Virus record (IMG/VR): IMGVR_UViG_3300018481_000090 | Coordinates: 1 to 20,150 of that record | Direction: 5' to 3' (one strand) | Source: a virus | DNA: 20,150 nucleotides | Shown: piece after piece, positions 5,879-14,537 of the stretch | Position numbering within the stretch: position 1 is the stretch's first letter | How the letters are laid out: each line of letters begins with the position of its first letter | The notes under the pieces: generated by a model | The model's database searches: none | The model's input: the letters and a program-made list of their open reading frames with translations, nothing else | What the model was told of the DNA's origin: nothing | Position numbers and translations under genes: made by a program

Positions 5879-8239
5879 ATGAGTAACCTCGTCATCGTGG
5901 CCATTCCTGACGAGAATGACCGCGTGTGGAAGGTTTCGAGCGAAGAGATCCCACACATGACGCTGCTGTTTCTTGGCGAGGCCGACGAGGTCGCCAATCT
6001 TCAGCAGATCATCGAGTTCACGGAGCACGCGGCCAACACCACGCTGCGACGCTTCTGGCTGCCGGTGGACCGGCGGGCCGAGTTGGGCGAAGACAAGGCG
6101 GATGTCCTCTTCTTCAAGAAGGGTCGCTACGACTACAAGGCAATCCGGGATTTCCGTGTCCAGCTGCTGAAGGACGACAACATCCGGACTGCCTACGACT
6201 CATCTCCGCAGCACGAAGGCGTGTGGCAGCCGCACCTGACGCTGGGCTATCCGGGCAAGCCCGCCAAGCCGGACGAGACGGATCGGGACTACGGGTTCTA
6301 CGATGTGCAGTTCAACAAGATCGCCGTCTGGCCCGAGGACTACAACGGTCCCGAGTTCCTGCTCAAGGACTACTGGGACGAGTACGAGGCTCTGGAGAGC
6401 GTGCCCATGGACGTCGCCATGAGCAGCGTGAACCAAGCTCGCATCGCGCTCGGGCTGGATGCCGTCGAGAACATCGAGCACTACGGCGTCAGGGGCATGC
6501 GCTGGGGCGTGCGCAAGGAGGACGTCGAGAACGCGGCCAAGAGCGGTACGTCAGCTGTCGCCAAGGCAGTGGCGGATGTCAATCGGTTCGCAGGTGATGT
6601 TCAGTTCGAAGCCCGTACTGCCCCCCGCACGGATTCCGAAACCGGCGCAGAGAAGGACAGCAAGGCTCGCGAGCTGGTCATCGGCGCCGCGCACAAGGAC
6701 TTCAAGGCGAAGGACTTGTCGGCGATCAACGCCAAGCCGGAGTACGAGAAGACGAGGAAGCTCCACAACCGGTTGTTGAAGCCGTTCGACAAGACGACCA
6801 AGGCCTACCGGGCCGAGGTGAAGGCTGCCTATATTCAGCGGCTGGAGACCACGGCCAACGCGATGAAGAATCCGTCGGGTACGCGCGAGTACTCGATTCG
6901 TGAGCGTGGTGGCGATCTGCCCAAATCGAAGTACTACTGGGAGGTCAGCACTCGCGAAGCGCGCCACGCCGCAGGTGACGACTTCACCCTGGTCGAGGTG
7001 CTCACCGATGACGACGGCTTCATCACGGGCACCAAGGTGGTCAAGGCCGAGAGCACGATGGCCCAGACTGCCGATCTCGGCGCCGATTTTCTGGCTCACT
7101 ACGGCGTCAAGGGCATGAAGTGGGGCGTCCGCAACGAGAGAGGCGGATCCAACACTTCCAGTGTTGGCGAGAAGAAGCGAGAAGGAATTCAGCGATTCCT
7201 GGATCCTCAGGGCAACGATCTGGGCACCGACATCGTCAAGTCGGTTCTCTGGCCCATGGTTCCGCCGCTTGGGCTCTTCGCCATTCCGTCCGATATTCGC
7301 CTGGCCCGCGCGGGTGCGCGTGGAGTCAAGGCCAAGGTCATCGACGCCAACGAGAAGCACTTCGAGAAGAAGGCGCAGTCGGCCAAGAACTTCGTCGCCA
7401 TCCACAACGGATCAGGTGAGCGCGTCAATCGCGAGCTCGAGACGATCAACAAGAAGTACCCCAAGCCGAACGTCGACGCCGCGACGCAGGCGAAGTACGA
7501 CAAGGAAGTTCTCACGATGATGCAGAAGGCCTACAAGGAGTCGGCCAACTCGCTCACCAACAAGTTCAACACGCGCCATCTCGACGTCGAGTTCAAGGGC
7601 GACGGGATGGATGTCAAGATCTCGGCGAAGGAAGGACCGGGGACTCCGCTTCCGCAGCGGGTCAAGCACGCGGATGAGGATGAGGACGAGGTCTTCACCT
7701 TCCACGCCAAGTTCAAGCGTGACACCGAAGGGCACATCGTCGGCATGGAGTTCGAGGACTTCGAGAAGCCCGAGGTACCCAAAGAGATGGCACAGTCTGC
7801 CATCATCATGGGTTCCCAGCTTGTCCTCGAGCACTACGGGGTCAAGGGCATGCGCTGGGGTGTGCGTCGCAATCGGGAAACCCCGTCGGCAGTGGATGCC
7901 ATGGCTACGTCTCGGGTGCCACACGGGGCAAAGCGCAAGACCAAGATCGACACCGAGGGCGGGGAGAACCATCCCGCCGCCGACGACGCCATCAAGGTGG
8001 CCAAGTCTCGGGTCAAGCTGGCCAAGAGTGGCACCGCCGCGCTTTCCAACCAGGAGCTCCGTGAGGTGGCCAATCGCCTGCAGCTTGAGCAGCAGGTGAA
8101 GCAGCTGACGGCTCCCGCGGGCAAGAAGTTCGTGACCAATCTGCTGCGGAGCGAAACCCAGCAGGGCGGCCAGATGCTCTTCAGGAAGGGTGTCAAGAAG
8201 GGCGGCAAGGGGGTCAGGAAGGTCGCACTCGGGTTCTAG
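5879..8239 (+). CDS. 2H phosphoesterase domain protein with three HYGVKGMRWGVR tags
   Basis: The ATG follows AGGAGG (5868-5873). Residues 1 to about 190 are a 2H phosphoesterase-like domain: H26-M-T28 (PHMTLLFLG) and H119-L-T121 (WQPHLTLGY). This superfamily opens cyclic phosphates or cuts cyclic and 2'-5' nucleotides (LigT, Acb1). Three tags follow: residues 201-212, 407-418 and 652-663. They divide the rest into segments: about 214-405 (unknown, basic), 420-650 (charged, helical) and 665-786 (helix with LSNQELREVANRLQLEQQ, then GKKFVTNLL, basic end). The last segment recalls actinophage head-associated proteins. The gene precedes the large terminase, suggesting virion assembly. Enzyme activity, target and any processing are inferences. 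It may act on the host after ejection. Confidence 0.75.
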   Translation: MSNLVIVAIPDENDRVWKVSSEEIPHMTLLFLGEADEVANLQQIIEFTEHAANTTLRRFWLPVDRRAELGEDKADVLFFKKGRYDYKAIRDFRVQLLKDDNIRTAYDSSPQHEGVWQPHLTLGYPGKPAKPDETDRDYGFYDVQFNKIAVWPEDYNGPEFLLKDYWDEYEALESVPMDVAMSSVNQARIALGLDAVENIEHYGVRGMRWGVRKEDVENAAKSGTSAVAKAVADVNRFAGDVQFEARTAPRTDSETGAEKDSKARELVIGAAHKDFKAKDLSAINAKPEYEKTRKLHNRLLKPFDKTTKAYRAEVKAAYIQRLETTANAMKNPSGTREYSIRERGGDLPKSKYYWEVSTREARHAAGDDFTLVEVLTDDDGFITGTKVVKAESTMAQTADLGADFLAHYGVKGMKWGVRNERGGSNTSSVGEKKREGIQRFLDPQGNDLGTDIVKSVLWPMVPPLGLFAIPSDIRLARAGARGVKAKVIDANEKHFEKKAQSAKNFVAIHNGSGERVNRELETINKKYPKPNVDAATQAKYDKEVLTMMQKAYKESANSLTNKFNTRHLDVEFKGDGMDVKISAKEGPGTPLPQRVKHADEDEDEVFTFHAKFKRDTEGHIVGMEFEDFEKPEVPKEMAQSAIIMGSQLVLEHYGVKGMRWGVRRNRETPSAVDAMATSRVPHGAKRKTKIDTEGGENHPAADDAIKVAKSRVKLAKSGTAALSNQELREVANRLQLEQQVKQLTAPAGKKFVTNLLRSETQQGGQMLFRKGVKKGGKGVRKVALGF
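6479..6514 (+). repeat. Tag copy 1, HYGVRGMRWGVR
   Basis: This copy lies at residues 201-212 of the 786-residue protein, right after the 2H domain and preceded by E. It differs from the other copies by R in place of the first K. Confidence 0.85.
7097..7132 (+). repeat. Tag copy 2, HYGVKGMKWGVR
   Basis: This copy lies at residues 407-418, preceded by DFLA. It has K in place of R before the tryptophan. Confidence 0.85.
7832..7867 (+). repeat. Tag copy 3, HYGVKGMRWGVR
   Basis: This copy lies at residues 652-663, preceded by LVLE. Its DNA is nearly identical to that of the copy at 13386, differing only at scattered third positions. Confidence 0.85.
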
Positions 8240-8254
8240 GGAGGAGGGGGTTAC

Positions 8255-10000
8255 GTGGCGCTGTCCAATACTGCAGTCCCGGTGTACTACGGGCAGTTTC
8301 GTCACGCGGTGATGCGCGGAGAAATTCCGGTCAACCGGGAGATCTCTATGGAGATGAACCGGATCGACGCGCTCATCAAGAACCCGAATTTCTACTACGA
8401 CGATCAGGCGGTGGAGGGTTTTCTGCGCTTCTGTGAGGGTGAGATGACCCTGACGGATGGCAACGACCTCCACCTCCTGTTCACTTTCAAACTGTGGGCC
8501 GAAGAGATCCTCGGTTGGTACTACTTCGTGGACCGGTCGGTCTACGTCCCCTCGGATGGTGACCACGGTGGGCATTACGAGAACCGGACGGTAAAGATCC
8601 GTCTGGTCAAGAAGTTTTACCTCATCGTGGCCCGAGGTGCGGCCAAGTCGATGTTCGCGGCGCTGATCCAGGCGTACTTCATGACCGTTGACACGGCGAC
8701 CACGCACCAGATCACAACGGCCCCGACCATGAAGCAGGCGGAAGAGGTCATGTCACCCATCCGCACTGCCATAACTCGTGCTCGGGGACCGTTGTTCAAG
8801 TTTCTTACCGAAGGCTCGATGCAAAACACCACGGGCAATCGGTTGTTGCGACAGAAGTTGGCAGCGACCAAGAAGGGCATCGAGAACTTCCTCACTGGAT
8901 CACTGCTCGAGATCCGGCCGATGGCCATCAACAAGCTTCAGGGTCTACGGACCAAGATTGCCACCATCGATGAGTGGCTTTCCGGTGATCTCCGAGAGGA
9001 TGTCATCGGCGCAGTGGAGCAGGGCGCTTCCAAGCTGGACGACTACTTGATTCTCGCCATCTCTTCGGAGGGAACCGTTCGTAACGGTTCGGGTGACACA
9101 ATCAAAATGGAACTCCATGACATCCTCAAGGGTGAGTACAACGCTCCCCACATTTCGATCTGGCACTACAAGCTGGACGAGTTGGAGGAAGTCAGCGATC
9201 CAGCCATGTGGCTGAAGGCCAATCCCAATCTTGGTCAAACCGTGACATACGAGACGTATCAGTTGGACGTCGAACGCGCCGAGAAGGCTCCGGCAGCGCG
9301 CAACGATATTCTCGCCAAGCGGTTTGGTATCCCGATGGAGGGGTACACGTACTTCTTCACCTACGAGGAAACGCTGATTCATCGCGTCCGCGAGTTCTGG
9401 CAGCTACCCTGTTCGTTGGGGATGGATGCTTCGCAGGGCGACGACTTCTGGGCTTTCACCTTCATGTTTCCGCTGGGTGGAGATCGCTACGGGATCAAGA
9501 CGAGGAGTTACATCACCGAGCGGACACTCTTCCTGCTTCAGCCCGCCATGCGACAGAAGTACGAGGAGTTCATCAACGAGGGCTCGCTCCACGTGATGAA
9601 CGGGACGATCTTGGATTGGGAAGAGATCTACGACGATCTCGATCGATTTATCATCGCCTCGGAGTACGATGTTCGGTCTTTCGGATACGACCCATACAAC
9701 GCCAAAGAGTTCGTCAAGCGTTGGGAGGCGGAGAATGGTCCTTTCGGTATCGAGAAAGTTATTCAGGGAGCTAAGACGGAATCTGTTCCGCTGGGTGAAC
9801 TGAAGAAGCTTTCCGAAGACCGTCGCCTCATATTCGACCAGGTGTTGATGCAGTTTGCCATGGGCAACGCCATCACTCTGGAAGACACCAACGGAAACCG
9901 CAAACTCCTCAAGAAGCGTCAGGAGGAGAAGATCGACAACGTGGCGGCCCTTATGGACGCCTACATCGCTTTCAAAGCCAATCAGGAGGCCTTCGAGTAA
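8255..10000 (+). CDS. terL: Terminase large subunit
   Basis: This 581-residue protein has the HK97-type (Terminase_1) layout. Residues 126-132 ARGAAKS are the ATPase P-loop, an ARGxxKS variant, and KIATIDEW places the Walker B pair at D239-E240. The nuclease carboxylates are D391 (GMDASQGDD), D479 ([11 protein letters not shown]) and D561 or D568 ([12 protein letters not shown]). It pumps DNA into the prohead and cuts it. The start is GTG at 8255 after a GGAGGAGG run, and length is normal. The stop TAA overlaps the ATG of the next gene at 10000, and the final codons (EAFE) also act as its ribosome site and spacer. TerL is separated from portal by some 6.5 kb of fibre-like genes. Confidence 0.93.
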   Translation: MALSNTAVPVYYGQFRHAVMRGEIPVNREISMEMNRIDALIKNPNFYYDDQAVEGFLRFCEGEMTLTDGNDLHLLFTFKLWAEEILGWYYFVDRSVYVPSDGDHGGHYENRTVKIRLVKKFYLIVARGAAKSMFAALIQAYFMTVDTATTHQITTAPTMKQAEEVMSPIRTAITRARGPLFKFLTEGSMQNTTGNRLLRQKLAATKKGIENFLTGSLLEIRPMAINKLQGLRTKIATIDEWLSGDLREDVIGAVEQGASKLDDYLILAISSEGTVRNGSGDTIKMELHDILKGEYNAPHISIWHYKLDELEEVSDPAMWLKANPNLGQTVTYETYQLDVERAEKAPAARNDILAKRFGIPMEGYTYFFTYEETLIHRVREFWQLPCSLGMDASQGDDFWAFTFMFPLGGDRYGIKTRSYITERTLFLLQPAMRQKYEEFINEGSLHVMNGTILDWEEIYDDLDRFIIASEYDVRSFGYDPYNAKEFVKRWEAENGPFGIEKVIQGAKTESVPLGELKKLSEDRRLIFDQVLMQFAMGNAITLEDTNGNRKLLKKRQEEKIDNVAALMDAYIAFKANQEAFE

Positions 10001-10018
10001 TGCCGCCCGGAATTACCA
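9984..10018 (+). repeat. Start-leader repeat, copy 1 (inside terL end)
   Basis: AGGAGG, a 10-base spacer CCTTCGAGTA, then ATGCC and the first codons (PPGIT). This copy is constrained because its spacer codes for the terminase C-terminus. It recurs at 10614 and 11680, and in diverged form at 12734. Confidence 0.8.
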
Positions 10019-10608
10019 ATGCCATTGTGCTTCAGACCGGAGCCAAGGCCGCTGAAGGTCAGGATTACATGCGACTGGCGCTGTTCGACGAGGCCGGTCA
10101 GCCGATCAACCTGACGGGCGGGGAGCAGGGACTGCAGGGGGTGCAAGGACCTCCAGGTCCGGCGGGAGCACAGGGATTGCAAGGCCCGCAGGGTCCTCAG
10201 GGAGCCACCGGTTCTCAAGGAACGCAGGGTCCGAAGGGTGATCCGGGAGTTGCAGGCCCTCCCGGTTCGGTGGCGACGCTTCTCTGGGCGCCATATCCCA
10301 AGGCGAACGGTTGGAAGTACTACCACGAGCAGTTCCCGGCCGATGAGTTCGGTGACCCCGCTTACTGCATTCTGGGTTCGTTGGTGTTCCTTACCGGAGC
10401 CTGGTACTGCGGCGACGTCAGCGGCGCCATGGCTCAGCTTCCCGTTGAAGCTCGTCCGGTTCGGCGTCAGCGGTTGATCTTCAATCAGGGGCAGGCCTTT
10501 GTCAGCCTCGATATGGACACCGACGGCCGCCTGAAGACTGGGGGCGATGGGGTGCCCCCCACCTCAAGCGCCCTCATGATGATGGGCTTCTACCGGCTTA
10601 CCAACTGA
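10000..10608 (+). CDS. Collagen-like fibre protein, short paralogue
   Basis: This 202-residue protein begins [20 protein letters not shown], then a conserved anchor [18 protein letters not shown] (residues 24-41), then about 16 Gly-X-Y triplets (residues 41-88). A beta-type head follows ([13 protein letters not shown], then DMDTDGRLK, ending in MMMGFYRL). Collagen-like triplets in phages form trimeric stalks of tail fibres or head decorations. Head residues resemble the repeated domain of the 4756 gene. It overlaps terL by one base, so the two are translated together. Which structure it joins is not shown. Confidence 0.75.
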   Translation: MPPGITNAIVLQTGAKAAEGQDYMRLALFDEAGQPINLTGGEQGLQGVQGPPGPAGAQGLQGPQGPQGATGSQGTQGPKGDPGVAGPPGSVATLLWAPYPKANGWKYYHEQFPADEFGDPAYCILGSLVFLTGAWYCGDVSGAMAQLPVEARPVRRQRLIFNQGQAFVSLDMDTDGRLKTGGDGVPPTSSALMMMGFYRLTN

Positions 10609-10613
10609 TTGAA

Positions 10614-10648
10614 AGGAGGCCTTCGAGTAATGCCACCCGGAGTTACCA
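10614..10648 (+). repeat. Start-leader repeat, copy 2
   Basis: The same AGGAGG and 10-base spacer precede ATG at 10630, with two base changes in the first codons relative to copy 1. It lies in an intergenic gap and is free of any coding constraint. Confidence 0.8.
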
Positions 10649-11652
10649 GGGCCCAGATACTTACAGGCCCCAAGGCTTTACGTGAGTCTATGGGCAATGA
10701 GTACATGCGGCTCGTCTTGTTCGACGAAGACGACAACCCATTCAACTTGACCGGGGGAGAGACCGGGCCTGAGGGTCCTATGGGTCCGGCTGGCCCGAGG
10801 GGTGACACCGGTCTGAAGGGGGACAAGGGTGACAAGGGCGATACCGGTTCTCCGGGAGCCAAGGGAGATACCGGTGCTCAGGGCCCGACCGGGACGAAGG
10901 GTGACAAGGGTGATCCTGGTAACACAGGCCCCCCTGGAGAGCAAGGAGATCCTGGAACGCCTGGAGAGCAAGGCCCCGAAGGCCCTGCCGGACAGTCGGC
11001 CAGCATTTTCGAGTTCATGTTCTCTACGGCGCTCACCGAGCCACCGACTGGTTCGGAGGTTCGACTGAACCATGCCTCGGCATCCTCGGCGACGAAGCTG
11101 TGGGTGCGTCACTCGACTGTGGATTCGGTTGATATTTCCAACTTGATGGCGTTGACGCAGGTTGGGGATCGGCTGACCGTGCAAGACAAGGATGAGCCGG
11201 GCAAGATCCAGCGATTCAACGTGACGTCGATTACTCCGAAGTCGAGTTACATGGAATTTGGAGTGACGTTCGTGAGTGGTGGATCACCGCTGACCGCACA
11301 ACGAGTGATGCTTCTGCTCGGACGTGCCGGTACCCCAGGACGCGGAGTTCCGAGCGGCGGTACCACAGCGCAAGTACTACGCAAGAAGACCAATTCGGAT
11401 TACGACACCGAATGGGCAACGAGTGAGGGTGGGTCTACCGATCTGTCAGAGCTCCAGGATACGGTGTCGACGGTTCAGACCGAGCTGGGGAACCTCAAGT
11501 CTCTGGTCGAATCGCCAGCGGGAGGGGATCTGGAGGGAACGTATCCGAATCTGACCGTTCCCTACATGGCTCAGATTCAGATCCAGATCACCAATCTCGA
11601 AGGACTTATCCAAGCTCTCGACGGACGAGTCGCAGCTCTCGAATCAGCGTAG
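10630..11652 (+). CDS. Collagen-like fibre protein, middle paralogue
   Basis: The ATG at 10630 is chosen over an in-frame TTG at 10609 because the repeated leader ends there. The 340-residue product shares the MPPGVTRAQILTGPKALRES and [18 protein letters not shown] anchor with its neighbours. About 27 Gly-X-Y triplets follow (residues 43-123), rich in GDKGDKGDT. The C-terminal part differs: a beta region (SASIFEFMFSTALTE, then DRLTVQDKDEPGK), then GVPSGGTTAQVLRKKTNSDY and DTEW, a pattern seen in tail-fibre proteins, then coiled-coil heptads to the end. It probably trimerises. The stop lies inside a 22-base palindrome. Confidence 0.75.
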   Translation: MPPGVTRAQILTGPKALRESMGNEYMRLVLFDEDDNPFNLTGGETGPEGPMGPAGPRGDTGLKGDKGDKGDTGSPGAKGDTGAQGPTGTKGDKGDPGNTGPPGEQGDPGTPGEQGPEGPAGQSASIFEFMFSTALTEPPTGSEVRLNHASASSATKLWVRHSTVDSVDISNLMALTQVGDRLTVQDKDEPGKIQRFNVTSITPKSSYMEFGVTFVSGGSPLTAQRVMLLLGRAGTPGRGVPSGGTTAQVLRKKTNSDYDTEWATSEGGSTDLSELQDTVSTVQTELGNLKSLVESPAGGDLEGTYPNLTVPYMAQIQIQITNLEGLIQALDGRVAALESA

Positions 11653-11664
11653 ATCTACGCTGAT
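11643..11664. terminator. 22-base perfect palindrome, possible terminator
   Basis: ATCAGCGTAGA is followed directly by its reverse complement TCTACGCTGAT. The stop codon TAG (11650-11652) lies within it. Next comes CCATATTTTATAACC, which is T-rich but broken. A hairpin with a small loop would be stable, so a partial intrinsic terminator fits. A dimeric repressor operator is an alternative. Confidence 0.45.
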
Positions 11665-11679
11665 CCATATTTTATAACC

Positions 11680-11714
11680 AGGAGGCCTTCGAGTAATGCC
11701 GCCCGGAATCACCA
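11680..11714 (+). repeat. Start-leader repeat, copy 3
   Basis: AGGAGG, 10-base spacer and the first codons are nearly identical to copy 1. It begins nine bases after CCATAT at 11665-11670. Confidence 0.8.
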
Positions 11715-12733
11715 GAGCCATGATTCTCACGGATCCGAAGTCGTTGGATGAGGCTTTGGGGAATGAGAGCATGCGGCTCGTGTTGTTCGACGAGCATGGA
11801 CAACCGTTCAATCTCGTCGGCGGAGAGACCGGCCCTGCGGGGCCGATGGGTCCGGCCGGTCCTCGAGGGGACATCGGACTGAAGGGAGACAAGGGAGACA
11901 AGGGAGATACGGGATCTCCGGGAGCGAAGGGTGATACGGGAGTTCAGGGTCCGGCTGGGCCGTTGGGTCCGGCTGGTTCGGTTGGCCCGGCTGGGCCGAA
12001 GGGTGATCCGGGAGAACCCGGTCAGACGGGAGCTAAGGGAGACAAGGGCGATACCGGTAACACCGGTGGCCAAGGTCTTCAAGGGGTCAAGGGCGATACC
12101 GGATTCGTCGGTCCGCAGGGGCCTCAAGGACCGCAAGGTCCTGAAGGGCCTCAAGGCGCTTCAGCGTTGGCTATTCCGATTGTCACCGCTCTTCCTACGG
12201 ATCCGGATGACGGCGACGAGGTCTACTTCCAGAACGCTGTGATGGCGACGGCAGGTGTTCGCTGGCGCTTCGCCTTTCGGCAAGGCTCGGCGGGTACGCA
12301 TAAGTGGGAGTACGTTGGCGGCGCCATGTTGTACTCCAAGATTGCGGCTACACACCAGGTCAATCCCACACCCAACGATTACGCCGATGTTGGCACTCCG
12401 GGAAACGGGTTTGGTCCGGACATTGTGTGCCCACTCCCGGGTGAGTACGAGTACTACTCGTGCGCATATTTGTATACCAACGCGGCAAGTTACGGCCTGG
12501 TAGGGACGATCATCTACCGCGTCGGAGCAGGAGGTGGCGCTATCGGTCCGGGAACTCAAGTCCCGCTTCCGAACGCCCGATCAATCTATGTTTACGGCGG
12601 TGGACCTCTCGCTCAGGATTTAGTCAAGGGCGTGACCTATCGTCTTCGATATTTCTTCGAGACGCCCCCGGCTTCGGTCGGGAACGCGGGTAACCGCATT
12701 TTCGGCCTCAAGCCGATCCGAGTTTCCCCCTAA
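11696..12733 (+). CDS. Collagen-like fibre protein, long paralogue
   Basis: This 345-residue protein has the same start ([20 protein letters not shown]) and anchor ([18 protein letters not shown]). It has about 38 Gly-X-Y triplets at residues 43-156, with GPKGDP and GDKGDT repeats. The C-terminal head begins [17 protein letters not shown] and continues through a WRFAF and KWEYVGG block common in tail-fibre proteins, then a beta region ([15 protein letters not shown]) to the end. The collagen part matches that of the middle paralogue over the first thirteen triplets and then diverges, so the genes look duplicated and then recombined. Virion location is inferred. Confidence 0.75.
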   Translation: MPPGITRAMILTDPKSLDEALGNESMRLVLFDEHGQPFNLVGGETGPAGPMGPAGPRGDIGLKGDKGDKGDTGSPGAKGDTGVQGPAGPLGPAGSVGPAGPKGDPGEPGQTGAKGDKGDTGNTGGQGLQGVKGDTGFVGPQGPQGPQGPEGPQGASALAIPIVTALPTDPDDGDEVYFQNAVMATAGVRWRFAFRQGSAGTHKWEYVGGAMLYSKIAATHQVNPTPNDYADVGTPGNGFGPDIVCPLPGEYEYYSCAYLYTNAASYGLVGTIIYRVGAGGGAIGPGTQVPLPNARSIYVYGGGPLAQDLVKGVTYRLRYFFETPPASVGNAGNRIFGLKPIRVSP

Positions 12734-12749
12734 AGGAGGTCTTTTAGTA

Positions 12750-13283
12750 GTGAGCGCGTATAAGGCTCATATCTTCAAGCAGCGTAACGTAGGCGAGCGA
12801 GAAGAAGTCAAGCTGAAGATCTTCGGTCCGGACGGTGAGGAACTCGAACTCGGTGGTGGAGGAAGCGAATCCGGTGTTACCTACACCGGTGGCGCAGGAG
12901 AAGATCCCGGACTCCCGAACTCTGGTTCGATTGTCGTACTCGACTTCGAAGAGAACGCCGAAGCCTTGCCGGACGGCCCTCCTGGTATGTACATGGGAAA
13001 GCTCGACGTCGAATGGACCACGAGCGCACCAACGCTGGGGTTGGCCTCGGTCTCGTTGATTCATCTCGACGAGGACGACATGCAGACCGCGATCTGCACC
13101 GTCGAGTTGTATGCGGACGAGAGCGGTTGGGGAGATGGTGTGCTTACACCCGACGGTGCTCGGCATGTCAAGTTGGACATGGGTCTAGTTCGCAATCCGG
13201 GACGATTCGAAGTTTGGGTCTACCAGACCACAGATCAACAGCCGATGCCGGTGTGGGTGCAGCTCTCACTCGCTAAGTTCTGA
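12750..13283 (+). CDS. Structural-type protein with shared N-terminal module
   Basis: The start is GTG at 12750, ten bases after AGGAGG (12734-12739), the same spacing as in the three preceding genes. Residues 1-40 (MSAYKAHIFKQRNVGEREEV, then KLKIFGPDGEELELGGG) repeat the anchor in diverged form, but collagen triplets are absent. The 177-residue protein continues with SGVTYTGGAGEDPG, a beta-rich domain and a C-terminal WVYQTTDQQPMPVWVQLS. CTAAA (12730-12734) and TTTAG (12743-12747) can pair around the ribosome site, so translation may be damped. It may be a decoration or fibre-tip protein, and no enzyme motif is seen. Confidence 0.55.
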   Translation: MSAYKAHIFKQRNVGEREEVKLKIFGPDGEELELGGGGSESGVTYTGGAGEDPGLPNSGSIVVLDFEENAEALPDGPPGMYMGKLDVEWTTSAPTLGLASVSLIHLDEDDMQTAICTVELYADESGWGDGVLTPDGARHVKLDMGLVRNPGRFEVWVYQTTDQQPMPVWVQLSLAKF

Positions 13284-13307
13284 CCATATCCCCAAAGGAG
13301 GCAGTAC

Positions 13308-14537
13308 ATGCGACTGGGTGAGACCCAGGACTTTGCCTCCCCAGGGGAGGCGCTCAAAGCACTCGAGGAAGCGACGGTCCTCGAGCACTACGGGGTCAAG
13401 GGAATGCGCTGGGGAGTGCGCAAGAAAGAAGAACTTTCTGGCCGCGACTCGGCAAAAAAGAACGAAGAAGTAAAGGTTCAACTGGCACCCGGTCTTCCGG
13501 AGTTCCAGCAACGGATCGAGAAGATCACCAGGACTGATAATCCTCAGGTGCTCAGTCCTCAGAAAGATGAAGGTGGGCGAGTCGGAGCTCAGCAACCCAA
13601 GGAAGAGAAGAGTGGGTTGTCGCGTGAGCAAAAGCTCTGGATAACTTTCGGCGCAGTCAGTGTTGCGGCGGCCGGATATTACGCCTACAACCAGTACCAA
13701 GGCAACAAAATGCCTGGTATCAGCGATCTCGAAAAGCTCAGGCAAGAAACCCTGAAGCTGGATCAGATGACGCTCCCGTCCAAGTGGGATGTTCGCGGAC
13801 TGAAAGATGGTCCGATCAGCACTACGAGACTGGGCCAGCTGGCGGGTGATGAATTCAACGCCAGGCTTCTCGATGCGGATAATCTGGTGGTCAACACTTC
13901 TCGAGGCTACGCCGATATTCTGCCGAAGGATGGATTCAGCAATCCGTTTGCGGCAGAGCAACATGACAGCGTTATCCGAGTTCTCGATGAGATGCGCGAG
14001 AAATTCCCCGCTATTCGCAACATGAACATCGAAGTGATTCCGTTTTCCAAGGTTCCCGGCGTGAACGGCAGTAGCGCGCATATGTGCGTTCAGACCATGC
14101 GTGCCGGAGAAGCCCGAGTCATGTACAACGACATGATGAAGGCACCGAGCGCTTCGACAATTCGAGCGAATCGTAACTTCCTCCCCGGTTTGGGGAAGAA
14201 GGACTACGTGGCGTATCACGAGATGGGTCACTTACTTGCTGCCGCAGGTGGTGATCTACCTTCGACGTTCGATCTTCTGAGCAACAAAGCTAGCCCCACG
14301 GCTTGGAGGACGTGGCAGAAAGCTGAACCTCTGCTGCACAAGAAGCGGTTCGTCAAGCATGGCTTCACGTTCAAGGAGCTTTCGAAGCTGAGCCAGTACG
14401 CAGCCACAGAGCCTGCCGAAGCCATGGCCGAATTGGCTGGTCACTATTTCCATCCCGAAATGCGAGCGAAGTTGACCTCAGATCAGCTTCGTCGGGCCAA
14501 GGCAATGTTCGACGAAATGGGAGGGGTGACGGGATGA
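13308..14537 (+). CDS. Tagged zinc-metallopeptidase-like protein
   Basis: The 409-residue product carries the tag HYGVKGMRWGVR at residues 27-38 after a short lead. A charged linker and a hydrophobic segment follow (about 110-128, WITFGAVSVAAAGYYAY). The C-terminal domain has HEMGH at 304-308, the zincin HExxH pattern, with a possible third ligand in TEPAEAMAELAGHYFHPEM (E371 or E375). This resembles a gluzincin-type site. The ATG follows AAAGGAGG (13294-13301). Its tag matches that of the 2H protein, so both may be loaded into the virion by the same route. A 50-residue gene overlaps its stop. Its target is unknown; it could be a capsid-processing enzyme or an ejected effector. Confidence 0.7.
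   Translation: MRLGETQDFASPGEALKALEEATVLEHYGVKGMRWGVRKKEELSGRDSAKKNEEVKVQLAPGLPEFQQRIEKITRTDNPQVLSPQKDEGGRVGAQQPKEEKSGLSREQKLWITFGAVSVAAAGYYAYNQYQGNKMPGISDLEKLRQETLKLDQMTLPSKWDVRGLKDGPISTTRLGQLAGDEFNARLLDADNLVVNTSRGYADILPKDGFSNPFAAEQHDSVIRVLDEMREKFPAIRNMNIEVIPFSKVPGVNGSSAHMCVQTMRAGEARVMYNDMMKAPSASTIRANRNFLPGLGKKDYVAYHEMGHLLAAAGGDLPSTFDLLSNKASPTAWRTWQKAEPLLHKKRFVKHGFTFKELSKLSQYAATEPAEAMAELAGHYFHPEMRAKLTSDQLRRAKAMFDEMGGVTG
13386..13421 (+). repeat. Tag copy 4, HYGVKGMRWGVR
   Basis: This copy lies at residues 27-38 of the metallopeptidase-like protein, preceded by VLE. The DNA is close to that of tag copy 3. Confidence 0.85.

Noticed and set aside
7412-8707. Long minus-strand open frame (431 codons)
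   Set aside because: It is antisense to the tagged 2H protein and the terminase start. High-GC third positions keep the antisense frame open, and no domain is seen.
10120-12150. CRISPR-like repeats
   Set aside because: The periodicity is in Gly-X-Y codons (9 bases), without unique spacers.
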